Source of the DNA: Thermoplasmata archaeon
GTDB lineage: Bacteria; Actinomycetota; Acidimicrobiia; Acidimicrobiales; Acidimicrobiaceae
Direction of reading: 5' to 3'
NCBI GenBank assembly: GCA_021836665.1
Contig: JAKBHQ010000448.1
Span: 1 to 5,961, forward strand
DNA length: 5,961 nucleotides
Position 1 is the first letter of the stretch; each line of letters opens with the position of its first letter. Shown one piece after another: positions 1 to 5,886 of the stretch. Below the pieces are notes generated by a model. That model was not told where the DNA came from, did not search any database, and was given only the letters and a program-made list of their open reading frames with translations. Both the position numbers and the translations under genes were made by a program.

Positions 1-54
1 TAGGCCAGATCTCCTCGACGGCACCCGCCGCAGTATCGTCGGCCACAAAATCGG

Positions 55-345
55 TCAGCTATCGTTCGTGATGCTTTGTGTTAGGTCTTGTTCTGCAGCC
101 GGTATCTTGTCGAGGACATCCAATATTGCGTGAGCTAAGGCCCTTGCTGTGGCCGGATTCAACTCTAGAGCTAGGCGATACGAGGGACCTAGCTCCGGAT
201 TCAGGAAGTCTAAGTTCAGACTATGTCCGAATGGTGCATGGACTGGATGGTCGAAATAGACACTTGAATCTGTGACCTTGAACCATCCATTTGCTCCCTT
301 GCCGGATCCGACTACCGAGACCTTTTCAGTTAAATAGGTACACAT
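55..345 (-). CDS. DUF6295-like small conserved protein
   Basis: This is a 96-residue soluble protein of unknown function. It opens with MCTYLTEKVSVVGSGKGANG and continues with WF, a YFDHPVHAP stretch (residues 30-38) and a LNLDFLNP stretch (43-50). From memory this pattern matches the actinobacterial family DUF6295; I could not search to confirm it. The second half (about 60-82) looks like one amphipathic helix, ending in a polar tail. There is no signal peptide or membrane segment. The ATG at 345 is preceded by GAGGA four bases upstream, a good ribosome-binding site, and it aligns with the conserved MCTY start as I remember it. The gene begins 12 bases after the stop of the dienelactone hydrolase gene on the same strand, so the two are almost certainly co-transcribed and may share a pathway. 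No biochemical role is assigned. The coding call is firm; the family name is less so. Confidence 0.85.
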   Translation of the reverse strand: MCTYLTEKVSVVGSGKGANGWFKVTDSSVYFDHPVHAPFGHSLNLDFLNPELGPSYRLALELNPATARALAHAILDVLDKIPAAEQDLTQSITNDS

Positions 346-357
346 TGGATCCTCGGT

Positions 358-1110
358 TTAAAGATTCTTGGAAAGAAACGCCCATATCTTCTGCCAGCCG
401 TCGTTAGCGGCCTCTACGCGGTAACTTGGCCTGTTCGGCGCAAAGAATGCGTGGCCCGCCCCTGGGTAACTATGAAACTCGTGCTCTTTGCCGAGATCTT
501 TAAGCGTTCGATCCAGCTCTGCAACTTCTTCCGGGGTAGGAAATTTGTCTTCTTCGCCGAAGAGACCTAACAGCGGACAGGAAAGATCCTTCGCCTTGTC
601 TAGGATCGGTCCGACTTTGAGCGGTGCGCCCTCTGGGGGAGTTGCAACGACATATGCACCGTAGCAGTCGATCGCTGCGTCCAGCGGAAGGCTGCAAGCG
701 GCTAAAAACGATTGTCTGCCACCCGAGCAGTAGCCGATGACAGCCACTTTTTTTGTGCTGTCATCTAAGGAGCGCAAGAAATCGACCGCTCCGGAGACGT
801 CTCCAATGAAGCGCTCGTCCGGAACTCCCCCCAATGCTCTTGCCGTTGCCGCAGCGTCGTCTGGTGCTGCGCCGGGCGCTTCTCGAGAGTAAAGATTCGG
901 GCATATAGAGCGATAGCCGTGGTAGGCGAAGTTACGGGTTATCTCCTTTGTGGCATCATCGAAACCGGGCATGTGGTGAATTACGATTACCGACGAGTAC
1001 GGTCCATCCCCGGTCGGTGATGCGTAGTAGGCCTCTATCGAGTCCCCTCCACTCCCTTTGATTTCAATCGTTCCAGCTACTAGCTGGTCTTTCATATGAA
1101 TTGGTGTCAA
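358..1110 (-). CDS. Dienelactone hydrolase family protein
   Basis: This is a 250-residue cytosolic alpha/beta hydrolase of the dienelactone hydrolase (DLH) family, the usual length. The catalytic triad can be read directly: nucleophile Cys128 in GYCSGG (126-131), Asp188 in GEEDKFP, and His220 in GAGHAF. Family members cleave small lactones or esters; classical DLH opens dienelactone to maleylacetate in chlorocatechol degradation. No chlorocatechol genes are nearby, so that substrate is not implied. The strand-end motif is VIVIHHMPGF (41-50), where classical DLH carries a Glu (HEIFG type), so this is a divergent subfamily with an unknown substrate. The start is TTG at 1110, because GGAGAA (1118-1123) lies seven bases upstream. 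An in-frame ATG at 1095 (residue 6) lacks such a site. The gene leads a two-gene unit with the DUF6295-like gene 12 bases downstream. Confidence 0.94.
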   Translation of the reverse strand: MTPIHMKDQLVAGTIEIKGSGGDSIEAYYASPTGDGPYSSVIVIHHMPGFDDATKEITRNFAYHGYRSICPNLYSREAPGAAPDDAAATARALGGVPDERFIGDVSGAVDFLRSLDDSTKKVAVIGYCSGGRQSFLAACSLPLDAAIDCYGAYVVATPPEGAPLKVGPILDKAKDLSCPLLGLFGEEDKFPTPEEVAELDRTLKDLGKEHEFHSYPGAGHAFFAPNRPSYRVEAANDGWQKIWAFLSKNL

Positions 1111-1117
1111 AGCAACA

Positions 1118-1123
1118 TTCTCC
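1118..1123 (-). promoter_or_regulatory. Ribosome-binding site supporting TTG start of the hydrolase
   Basis: On the minus strand GGAGAA is followed by a seven-base spacer and then TTG at 1110. The next in-frame candidate, ATG at 1095, has no purine-rich element at a useful distance, so this site decides the start codon. Confidence 0.55.
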
Positions 1124-1138
1124 AGCGACGAGACAAGT

Positions 1139-1168
1139 TTTCTATTCGATTAATGTCTACCCTATCAA
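1139..1168 (-). promoter_or_regulatory. Candidate sigma-70-type promoter of the hydrolase operon
   Basis: Reading the minus strand, TTGATA (1168-1163) resembles a -35 box and TAGAAA (1144-1139) a -10 box, separated by 18 bases. Transcription would start near 1131, leaving a leader of about 20 bases before the TTG at 1110. The -35 box has good similarity to TTGACA; the -10 box is only a partial match. No equally convincing promoter was found in this region for the divergent permease gene. Confidence 0.35.
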
Positions 1169-1366
1169 AAATTTGTGTAGCATTCGACAGTTTCCATTTA
1201 GGAGATCTGGTGTTTGCTCCTTGCAACTTGGGGCGGGATGAAAAAACTCACCTGCAAATAACACGCGGTTGGCTAGTTTTCGAATCGAAGCTCTGGCTAT
1301 TGGAATGCATTTTGGACTAGGTTGGTTGTTATTGCAAACAGTTCGCATTTTGTGAGTGTCGATTCC

Positions 1367-1372
1367 AGGGAG
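1367..1372 (+). promoter_or_regulatory. Ribosome-binding site deciding the permease start
   Basis: AGGGAG is the only Shine-Dalgarno-like element before the permease. It overlaps the GTG at 1372 and is two bases from the TTG at 1375, but lies five bases before the TTG at 1378. The third start codon is therefore the most likely one; the choice changes the protein by only two residues. Confidence 0.5.
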
Positions 1373-1377
1373 TGTTG

Positions 1378-2901
1378 TTGTCGGGGCGGTTGAGTAAGAA
1401 GGTCAGCCAAAGGGCGTCTCTTGTGGATGATTCTCAAGGCCTCAAACAGTCGCTTCACGTGGGTGACCTCGTTGCTCTTTCGGTCTCAAGCGTTGGTCCC
1501 CTCTTTTCGATCGCCGCTACCGGTGGCGTTATGGCTGCAAACGCCGGCCTGTGGACATTGCCGGCAATAGGATTAATTGCTATCCCATTCATAATCGGCG
1601 CCTTTGTATTCCGGCTTCTAAATAGACACTTCCCTCATGCCGGCGCTTCATACCACTGGTCAGCACGAATTCTTGGAGGTAATGCCTCTCGCTTCCAGGC
1701 GTGGGTTATGATTCTCGCCTACTTTACGTCCATTCCGCCCATCATCATCCCAGCATCTACCTACAGCCTCAATCTTTTATTCCCTGGATACAAGGCGAGC
1801 GTCCTTGCTGAACTGGGTATGTCGCTGTTCTGGTCACTCTTTGCCCTTGTGCCCCTTTTGCGTGGAGCTCGTCCGACGGCCAAGTTGACACAGGTCTTTT
1901 TGGCAGTCGAACTCATTTCAGTAGTAGCTATAGTTGCGATCGCTATTCTTCGATGGCACGCCATTTCAGTGCCAGTACATTTTGGCAAGCCACCGATTGG
2001 CGGAATGATAGTGACTGCGGTTGTGGCCGCAACGATACTCGATGGATGGGAAATAGATAGTTATGCTTCTGAAGAGGCCCATCGTCCTAAGTCCGATCCA
2101 GGTATTGGCGGGATCATCGGAGCTTTCATGGCGCTCGGCTTTTATGCGCTTATCTATCCATTGATGTTTGCAGAAACTCCCCTTCACCTACTGGCGGGAT
2201 CGATCAATCCGATGGCGGTTTGGGGCAGCCGACTTGTTCCTGGAGCACCGTGGCTAATCTTGATTCCCGTCCTCGCCTCGACGGCCGGGGGACTTTGGCT
2301 GACGTCATTTATCCTGATTAGGGCTTTTTATGCGATGGGGCGGGAAGGCCTGGTACCGGCGAGCTTTGCCAAAACGAATAAGCGCTCTTCTCCTAGTGTT
2401 GCTACCCTAGTTACGGTAGGTGCGGCCTTTACCGTCACTATGCTGCAGACGCTTTTTTCCTCCTTGAACTCCTTTTTTGGCGTGATACTGTCGGCGGCGG
2501 GTTTCTTTTTAGTCCTGGAATTTTTCCTAGATTCCGTGACGGCAACTGTTTTTCTCAGAAGGTTCCACAAGGCGGATAGCGATAGTGGTCCTTCCCCTCA
2601 CCACCATCGGTTACTAACGTGGCTTTCTGGACTTGCCTCCGTCATGTTTTTCGCATTCATGCTTGGCTTTGTTTTCTATGGCCCAAAGGCGATTGGGTCG
2701 CAAATAGATTACGTGATTGCAATTGCGATAGTTTTGGGGGTCGTCTTTGTCAGAGCTACTGCGAATCGCAATCACATCTACTATTTCCATGGATCCGACG
2801 TAGAGGAGTGTGAACAAGCGGATCCGAGTTCGAGCCCAGAAGGTGGAGCACTTGTCGCTGACGGCTTGACCTCGTCGGAATCTGTACTAGGACCGCAGTA
2901 G
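1378..2901 (+). CDS. APC-superfamily permease (probable amino-acid/amine transporter)
   Basis: This is an integral membrane transporter of about 507 residues with roughly 12 hydrophobic helices, matching the amino acid-polyamine-organocation superfamily. Residue numbers count from GTG 1372. The first helix (about 30-55) contains the broken-helix segment SVGPLFSIAATGG, typical of the substrate and ion site in this fold. FPHAGASYHW (87-96) follows helix 2 as in APC permeases. The helix 6 region GWEIDSYASEEAHRPK (225-240) matches the family's aromatic/acidic stretch, and RAFYAMGREGLVP (317-329) is the conserved loop after helix 8. Residues about 465-509 form a polar, acidic tail, presumably cytoplasmic. 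Substrate cannot be deduced. The start is taken as TTG 1378, five bases after AGGGAG; GTG 1372 and TTG 1375 are alternatives. An in-frame stop at 1318 bounds the gene. It stands alone, divergent from the hydrolase and convergent with the exporter. Confidence 0.92.
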   Translation: MSGRLSKKVSQRASLVDDSQGLKQSLHVGDLVALSVSSVGPLFSIAATGGVMAANAGLWTLPAIGLIAIPFIIGAFVFRLLNRHFPHAGASYHWSARILGGNASRFQAWVMILAYFTSIPPIIIPASTYSLNLLFPGYKASVLAELGMSLFWSLFALVPLLRGARPTAKLTQVFLAVELISVVAIVAIAILRWHAISVPVHFGKPPIGGMIVTAVVAATILDGWEIDSYASEEAHRPKSDPGIGGIIGAFMALGFYALIYPLMFAETPLHLLAGSINPMAVWGSRLVPGAPWLILIPVLASTAGGLWLTSFILIRAFYAMGREGLVPASFAKTNKRSSPSVATLVTVGAAFTVTMLQTLFSSLNSFFGVILSAAGFFLVLEFFLDSVTATVFLRRFHKADSDSGPSPHHHRLLTWLSGLASVMFFAFMLGFVFYGPKAIGSQIDYVIAIAIVLGVVFVRATANRNHIYYFHGSDVEECEQADPSSSPEGGALVADGLTSSESVLGPQ

Positions 2902-2915
2902 TACTAAGTCTGCGG
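2893..2915 (+). other. Stem-loop across the permease stop codon
   Basis: CCGCAG (2893-2898) and CTGCGG (2910-2915) are perfect 6-base inverted repeats flanking an 11-base loop that includes the TAG stop. No T-tract follows, so it is a poor intrinsic terminator. It may act in 3'-end protection or factor-dependent termination, or be chance. Confidence 0.25.
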
Positions 2916-2932
2916 AGTGGCTGGTTTGAATT

Positions 2933-2959
2933 CGGTGTGGGCTATCTTTTGCGACACCG
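2933..2959. terminator. Weak candidate bidirectional terminator between convergent genes
   Basis: CGGTGT (2933-2938) and ACACCG (2954-2959) form a 6-base inverted repeat around a 15-base loop. It directly abuts the exporter stop codon (TAG, 2962-2960 on the minus strand) and lies 31 bases past the permease stop. The T-run that marks an intrinsic terminator is missing on both strands, so this is offered only because it fills the 58-base gap between two convergent genes. Confidence 0.25.
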
Positions 2960-4888
2960 CTAGGCAATCTGCCCTTGCTCTGATTCTGAAACCTCGTCGC
3001 TTCCTTGATTTTGGAACTGAGTGCGATAGAGGTCGGCATAAGCTCCATCGAGTTCAAGGAGCTCGTCGTGCTTTCCCCTCTCGACGATCCGCCCTTCTGA
3101 AATTACCAAAATCTGGTCAGCCTCTCTGATAGTTGAAAGTCTGTGGGCGATCACTATTGAGGTTCTTCCCACCAAGGCCGCCTTCAGCGCCAATTGGACA
3201 GCTGCCTCCGATTCGGAGTCCAAATGAGCGGTGGCTTCGTCCAGAACTACCACGTCCGGCGCCTTTAGCAATAGACGAGCTAAGGCGATCCTCTGTTTCT
3301 CGCCGCCTGAGAGTCGATATCCCCGCTCCCCTACTTCAGTATCAAGTCCGTCAGGCAGAGACTCTATCAAAGGCATAATCTGGGCGGCTCGAAGGGCATC
3401 GAGAAGTGTTTCCTCCGTTGCGTCAGGTCTTGCGAAGAGCAGATTTGATCGTATCGTCTCATGGAAGAGATGGACATCCTGCGTAACGACACCCACGGAT
3501 CTATGTAGCGACCTCTGTGTCGCTTTTTTGACATCTACTCCGGTAATCTTGACCGACCCTTGGGTTACGTCGTAAAGCCTTGATACCAGATGACTTATAG
3601 TGGTCTTTCCTGCACCGGAGTGACCGACCAGAGCGACAAGCTGCCCAGGTTCTGCTACGAAGCTTATGTCGAAGAGCACTTGAGCACTTGGTGTCTGATC
3701 GAGGACGGCAACTGATTCTAGAGATGCGAGCGACACTTCTTCCGGTTTAGGGTAGCTAAATTGCACATGGTCAAATTCGACCGTCGCTTGACCGCGTGGT
3801 ATGTCTTGCGCCCCGGGTGCGTCTTTAACCATCGGTTCCAGGTCGAGCACTTCAAATATTCGATCGAACGATACAAGGGCGGTCATGATGTCGACTTGAA
3901 CGTTTGAAAGGGCAGTTAGCGGCCCATAGAGTCGCGTGAGGTATTGAGTGAGGGCGACCACTGTTCCTATTTTCAACAGACCCTCAGCGGCCAAGGTACC
4001 TCCCCATCCGTAAACTATGGCGGTGGCAATCGATGCAACGAGCATTAGGGAAGCCATAAATATTCGCGTATACATCGCTTGGGTTACCCCGATATCCCTG
4101 ACCCTGCCCGCTTTCTGCTCAAATGCGGCTACCTCATCTTCTGACCGTCCGAAGAGCTTTACCAACATGGCTCCAGAGACATTGAACCGTTCGGTCATCG
4201 TGTTGATCATTTTGGCGTTGAGATTGTAGCTCTCGCGAGTTATGCCCTGTAAACGCCTGCCCACCCATCTCGCAGGAATGACAAAAATGGGGAGGAGGAT
4301 CAGAGCGACGAGCGTTATCTCCCAGGAGAGAAGGAGCATCGCAATCAGCATGATTACGACGCTTATGATGTTGGACACCACCGAGGAGAAAGTATCCGTG
4401 AACGCCTGCTGAGCGTCGAGAACATCATTATTCAGTCGACTAACCAAGGCTCCGGTTTGGGTTCGCTGGAAAAAAGCGATCGGCATATCTTGAAAATGAG
4501 CGAATACCTTTGTGCGCATGTCATAGATGAGACCTTCTCCCACTCGCGCTGAGATCCAGCGTTGCCAGAGGGAAATTACGACGTCGAAAAGCGCTAGTAC
4601 TCCGACTATGAGCGCCAGGAAGACGACCAACCTCACATTTTTCTTTATGATTCCGTTATCAATTATTGCCCGATAAATCAGTGGCGTGGAGGCCGTGATA
4701 AATGCGTCGATGATGATTAGGGTCAGGAAAACAGCGAGTCTCCAACGATACGGACGAGCAAATTGAACGATCCTTTTTACCAGTCCCTTTGGCAGCTTTT
4801 GCGAAGTAACTGAATGATCTCGACGAAAGGATCTCATCAGGCCCCAGTTGGCGGCCATTCCGCCGCCGCCACCCCTCATTGCATTCAT
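2960..4888 (-). CDS. ABC exporter, fused membrane and ATPase domains
   Basis: This 642-residue half-transporter of the MsbA/multidrug type is expected to work as a homodimer in the cytoplasmic membrane, expelling a lipid or hydrophobic compound driven by ATP. Residues about 50-327 form the six-helix membrane domain. The nucleotide-binding domain (about 368-625) is complete: A-loop Tyr379, Walker A GHSGAGKT (422-429), Q-loop Gln470, signature LSGGE (526-530), Walker B VVVLDE with catalytic Glu551, D-loop AHLD and H-loop His582. An insertion of roughly 20 residues (381-404, including VSLASLESVAVLD) precedes the P-loop strand; I know it from actinobacterial homologues. The N-terminus is Gly-rich (residues 6-10). 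The ATG at 4888 overlaps the marR stop as ATGA, with AGAAGG (4900-4895) six bases upstream, so translation is coupled. Substrate is unknown; drug or toxin efflux is inferred from the regulator. Confidence 0.96.
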   Translation of the reverse strand: MNAMRGGGGGMAANWGLMRSFRRDHSVTSQKLPKGLVKRIVQFARPYRWRLAVFLTLIIIDAFITASTPLIYRAIIDNGIIKKNVRLVVFLALIVGVLALFDVVISLWQRWISARVGEGLIYDMRTKVFAHFQDMPIAFFQRTQTGALVSRLNNDVLDAQQAFTDTFSSVVSNIISVVIMLIAMLLLSWEITLVALILLPIFVIPARWVGRRLQGITRESYNLNAKMINTMTERFNVSGAMLVKLFGRSEDEVAAFEQKAGRVRDIGVTQAMYTRIFMASLMLVASIATAIVYGWGGTLAAEGLLKIGTVVALTQYLTRLYGPLTALSNVQVDIMTALVSFDRIFEVLDLEPMVKDAPGAQDIPRGQATVEFDHVQFSYPKPEEVSLASLESVAVLDQTPSAQVLFDISFVAEPGQLVALVGHSGAGKTTISHLVSRLYDVTQGSVKITGVDVKKATQRSLHRSVGVVTQDVHLFHETIRSNLLFARPDATEETLLDALRAAQIMPLIESLPDGLDTEVGERGYRLSGGEKQRIALARLLLKAPDVVVLDEATAHLDSESEAAVQLALKAALVGRTSIVIAHRLSTIREADQILVISEGRIVERGKHDELLELDGAYADLYRTQFQNQGSDEVSESEQGQIA

Positions 4889-5430
4889 TTATTGCCTTCT
4901 TTTTGGGACAGCAATCCTGAACCGTTAGGACCGTTCCAGCTGTGCGTTTTAGCCTCGTCTAGGAGTTCCATTAGTGCTATTCTTCGGGATTCTCCCATCG
5001 GCTCAAAGAGGCTGACCGAGGAGCTATATCGTGCTGCGTCTAAATGAACTAAGAGCTCTTGGCCGGATTGGGTAAGTTCTACAAAAGTAGACCGCCGATC
5101 GGCTCTATCTGGAATCCTCGAGATAAGTCCGGCCTCTTCGAGGGCATCAACCATCGATGTGGCTGAACGCGGAACAACTTCGAGAAGTGATGCAACTTCA
5201 GTCATGCGGGGAGGCGACTCGCATTCACTAACCGCTCGCAGCATCCTTGCTTGTCCATAAGTCACACCGACCTCAGAGAGTTTTTCTGAGATCGATTTGC
5301 GTATCATTTTCGCTAAAAATAGCAGCGAATCAGCAAGATGGGAACATTGATCTGCTACTTGGTCATTTGAGAGCTCGTTTTTGGCTCCCGTTTCCCCTCG
5401 ATCTGTACTCATCTTCCATCCCCAAATCAC
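4885..5430 (-). CDS. MarR-family transcriptional regulator
   Basis: This 181-residue DNA-binding protein is of normal MarR length. A helical dimerisation segment (about 25-55) is followed by the winged helix-turn-helix at 58-125. The putative recognition helix lies around SATSMVDALEEAGL (89-102), and the wing DRADRRSTFVELT (108-120) carries the DxRxxR-like pattern typical of the family; the C-terminal helix completes the dimer interface. Such proteins usually repress their own operon and release DNA on binding a phenolic or other toxic ligand. The stop codon overlaps the exporter start by four bases, so the pair is one operon and the exporter is the likely regulated target. The start is uncertain. 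GTG 5430 has AGAAGGG 12 bases upstream, rather far. ATG 5412 (residue 7) has GGGGA six bases upstream. No earlier start exists, because an in-frame stop lies at 5463. Confidence 0.95.
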   Translation of the reverse strand: MIWGWKMSTDRGETGAKNELSNDQVADQCSHLADSLLFLAKMIRKSISEKLSEVGVTYGQARMLRAVSECESPPRMTEVASLLEVVPRSATSMVDALEEAGLISRIPDRADRRSTFVELTQSGQELLVHLDAARYSSSVSLFEPMGESRRIALMELLDEAKTHSWNGPNGSGLLSQKEGNK

Positions 5431-5458
5431 CCATTTATGGCACCCTTCTGGGTTCCGT

Positions 5459-5469
5459 GGCTAATAGCC
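5459..5469. promoter_or_regulatory. Palindrome over a possible marR -10 box (candidate operator)
   Basis: GGCTA and TAGCC are perfect inverted repeats around a single central base. On the minus strand the palindrome contains TATTAG (5466-5461), a plausible -10 box about 30 bases before the marR start region. No good -35 box was found at 16-18 bases. A MarR protein bound here would block its own promoter; the assignment rests on position and symmetry only. Confidence 0.35.
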
Positions 5470-5470
5470 T

Positions 5471-5494
5471 ACTCGTGAGTCAGTCACATAGTGA
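5471..5494. promoter_or_regulatory. Cluster of alternating GTGA/TCAC half-sites upstream of marR
   Basis: GTGA (5475-5478), TCAC (5484-5487) and GTGA (5491-5494) alternate, so that adjacent pairs form inverted repeats with 5- and 3-base spacers. ACTC-GT-GAGT (5471-5480) is a further short palindrome in the same place. The cluster lies immediately upstream of the candidate marR -10 box and could bind a dimeric regulator. This is a pattern call with no consensus behind it. Confidence 0.3.
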
Positions 5495-5606
5495 GGCATT
5501 AACAATACATTGCGATCACGACTTTTGTTTCTGGCTGCACTTGGGTTTCCTGGAGCAATTGATAGATTTAATTTGGTTCCGAGACCTTGACCTTGGCTTG
5601 ATTTCC

Positions 5607-5628
5607 CTAAAGCGCGTAAAGGCTTTAG
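5607..5628. other. Stem-loop in the gene-free stretch
   Basis: CTAAAGC (5607-5613) and GCTTTAG (5622-5628) are perfect 7-base inverted repeats around an 8-base loop. No T-tract follows on either strand, so it is not an evident terminator. Its role is unknown; a protein-binding site or an RNA hairpin are both possible. Confidence 0.3.
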
Positions 5629-5670
5629 CTGCAATTATGCACAAAAAATCCTACTTTTAGAGCTTTTTGG

Positions 5671-5702
5671 CGCTTCTGGATCCTCATAAATTGATCCAAG
5701 CG
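5671..5702. other. Bulged stem-loop in the gene-free stretch
   Basis: CGCTT (5671-5675) with GGATC (5678-5682) pairs with GATCC (5693-5697) and AAGCG (5698-5702). This gives ten base pairs with a two-base bulge (CT) on the 5' side and a 10-base AT-rich loop. It is not followed by a T-run on either strand. It lies upstream of the proposed cold-shock promoter, so it would be in the transcript only if a more distal promoter is used. Confidence 0.3.
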
Positions 5703-5738
5703 AAAGGAATTCGGCTAATGGAGGTTAATTTACGCACT

Positions 5739-5767
5739 TTATTCCGCTGAAAAGCATAGGCTATAGT
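5739..5767 (+). promoter_or_regulatory. Candidate promoter of the cold-shock gene
   Basis: TATAGT (5762-5767) is a good -10 box. A weak -35-like TTATTC (5739-5744) sits 17 bases upstream. Transcription would start near 5774 and give a leader of about 110 bases before the TTG at 5887. Long leaders are known for cold-shock genes in other bacteria. The poor -35 keeps confidence low. Confidence 0.35.
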
Positions 5768-5790
5768 TGCTTGAGGCCTTGAATTTGATT

Positions 5791-5864
5791 GGACTCACTC
5801 TTGTGGGTGGGAACTGGTCGGGTTCGGGTTGAGGGTAGACGAGCGAGCCGTATGGGTGAGCTCC
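5791..5864 (+). promoter_or_regulatory. Structured G-rich leader of the cold-shock gene
   Basis: GGACTCACTC (5791-5800) can pair with GGGTGAG-C-TCC (5854-5864): ten base pairs including one T-G pair, with one bulged base. Within its loop GGTTCG (5821-5826) can pair with CGAGCC (5844-5849). The same loop holds five GGG tracts (5805, 5809, 5820, 5826, 5833), which could instead form a G-quadruplex on the sense strand. The ribosome-binding region (about 5867-5879) lies just 3' of the stem, so folding could affect ribosome access. The pairing is visible; the function is inferred. Confidence 0.4.
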
Positions 5865-5886
5865 TTAAGAAGAAGAGAATATTTAG

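Noticed and set aside
1..54. Possible end of a neighbouring gene: a minus-strand frame from GTG 46 (MADDTAAGAVEEIW) and a plus-strand frame beginning RPDLLDGTRRSIVG.
   Set aside because: Both strands are open over so short a GC-rich edge that neither can be preferred. The GTG has no ribosome-binding site and no family is recognisable.
1212..1300. Permease promoter candidates such as TTGCAA or TTGGCT.
   Set aside because: None has a believable -10 box at 16-18 bases, so no promoter is called for the permease.
1096..1348. Open frames on both strands in the hydrolase-permease intergenic region (74 and 63 codons).
   Set aside because: They overlap each other antisense, have no recognisable motifs, and cover the region expected to hold divergent promoters.
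5247..5660. Plus-strand open frame of 137 codons overlapping marR and the intergenic region.
   Set aside because: Its first half is antisense to marR and the rest is a low-complexity Leu/Ser/Phe-rich sequence with no domain and no ribosome-binding site; it looks like chance.
5811..5850. tRNA-like GGTTCG sequence in the cold-shock leader.
   Set aside because: No acceptor, D or anticodon stems can be formed around it.
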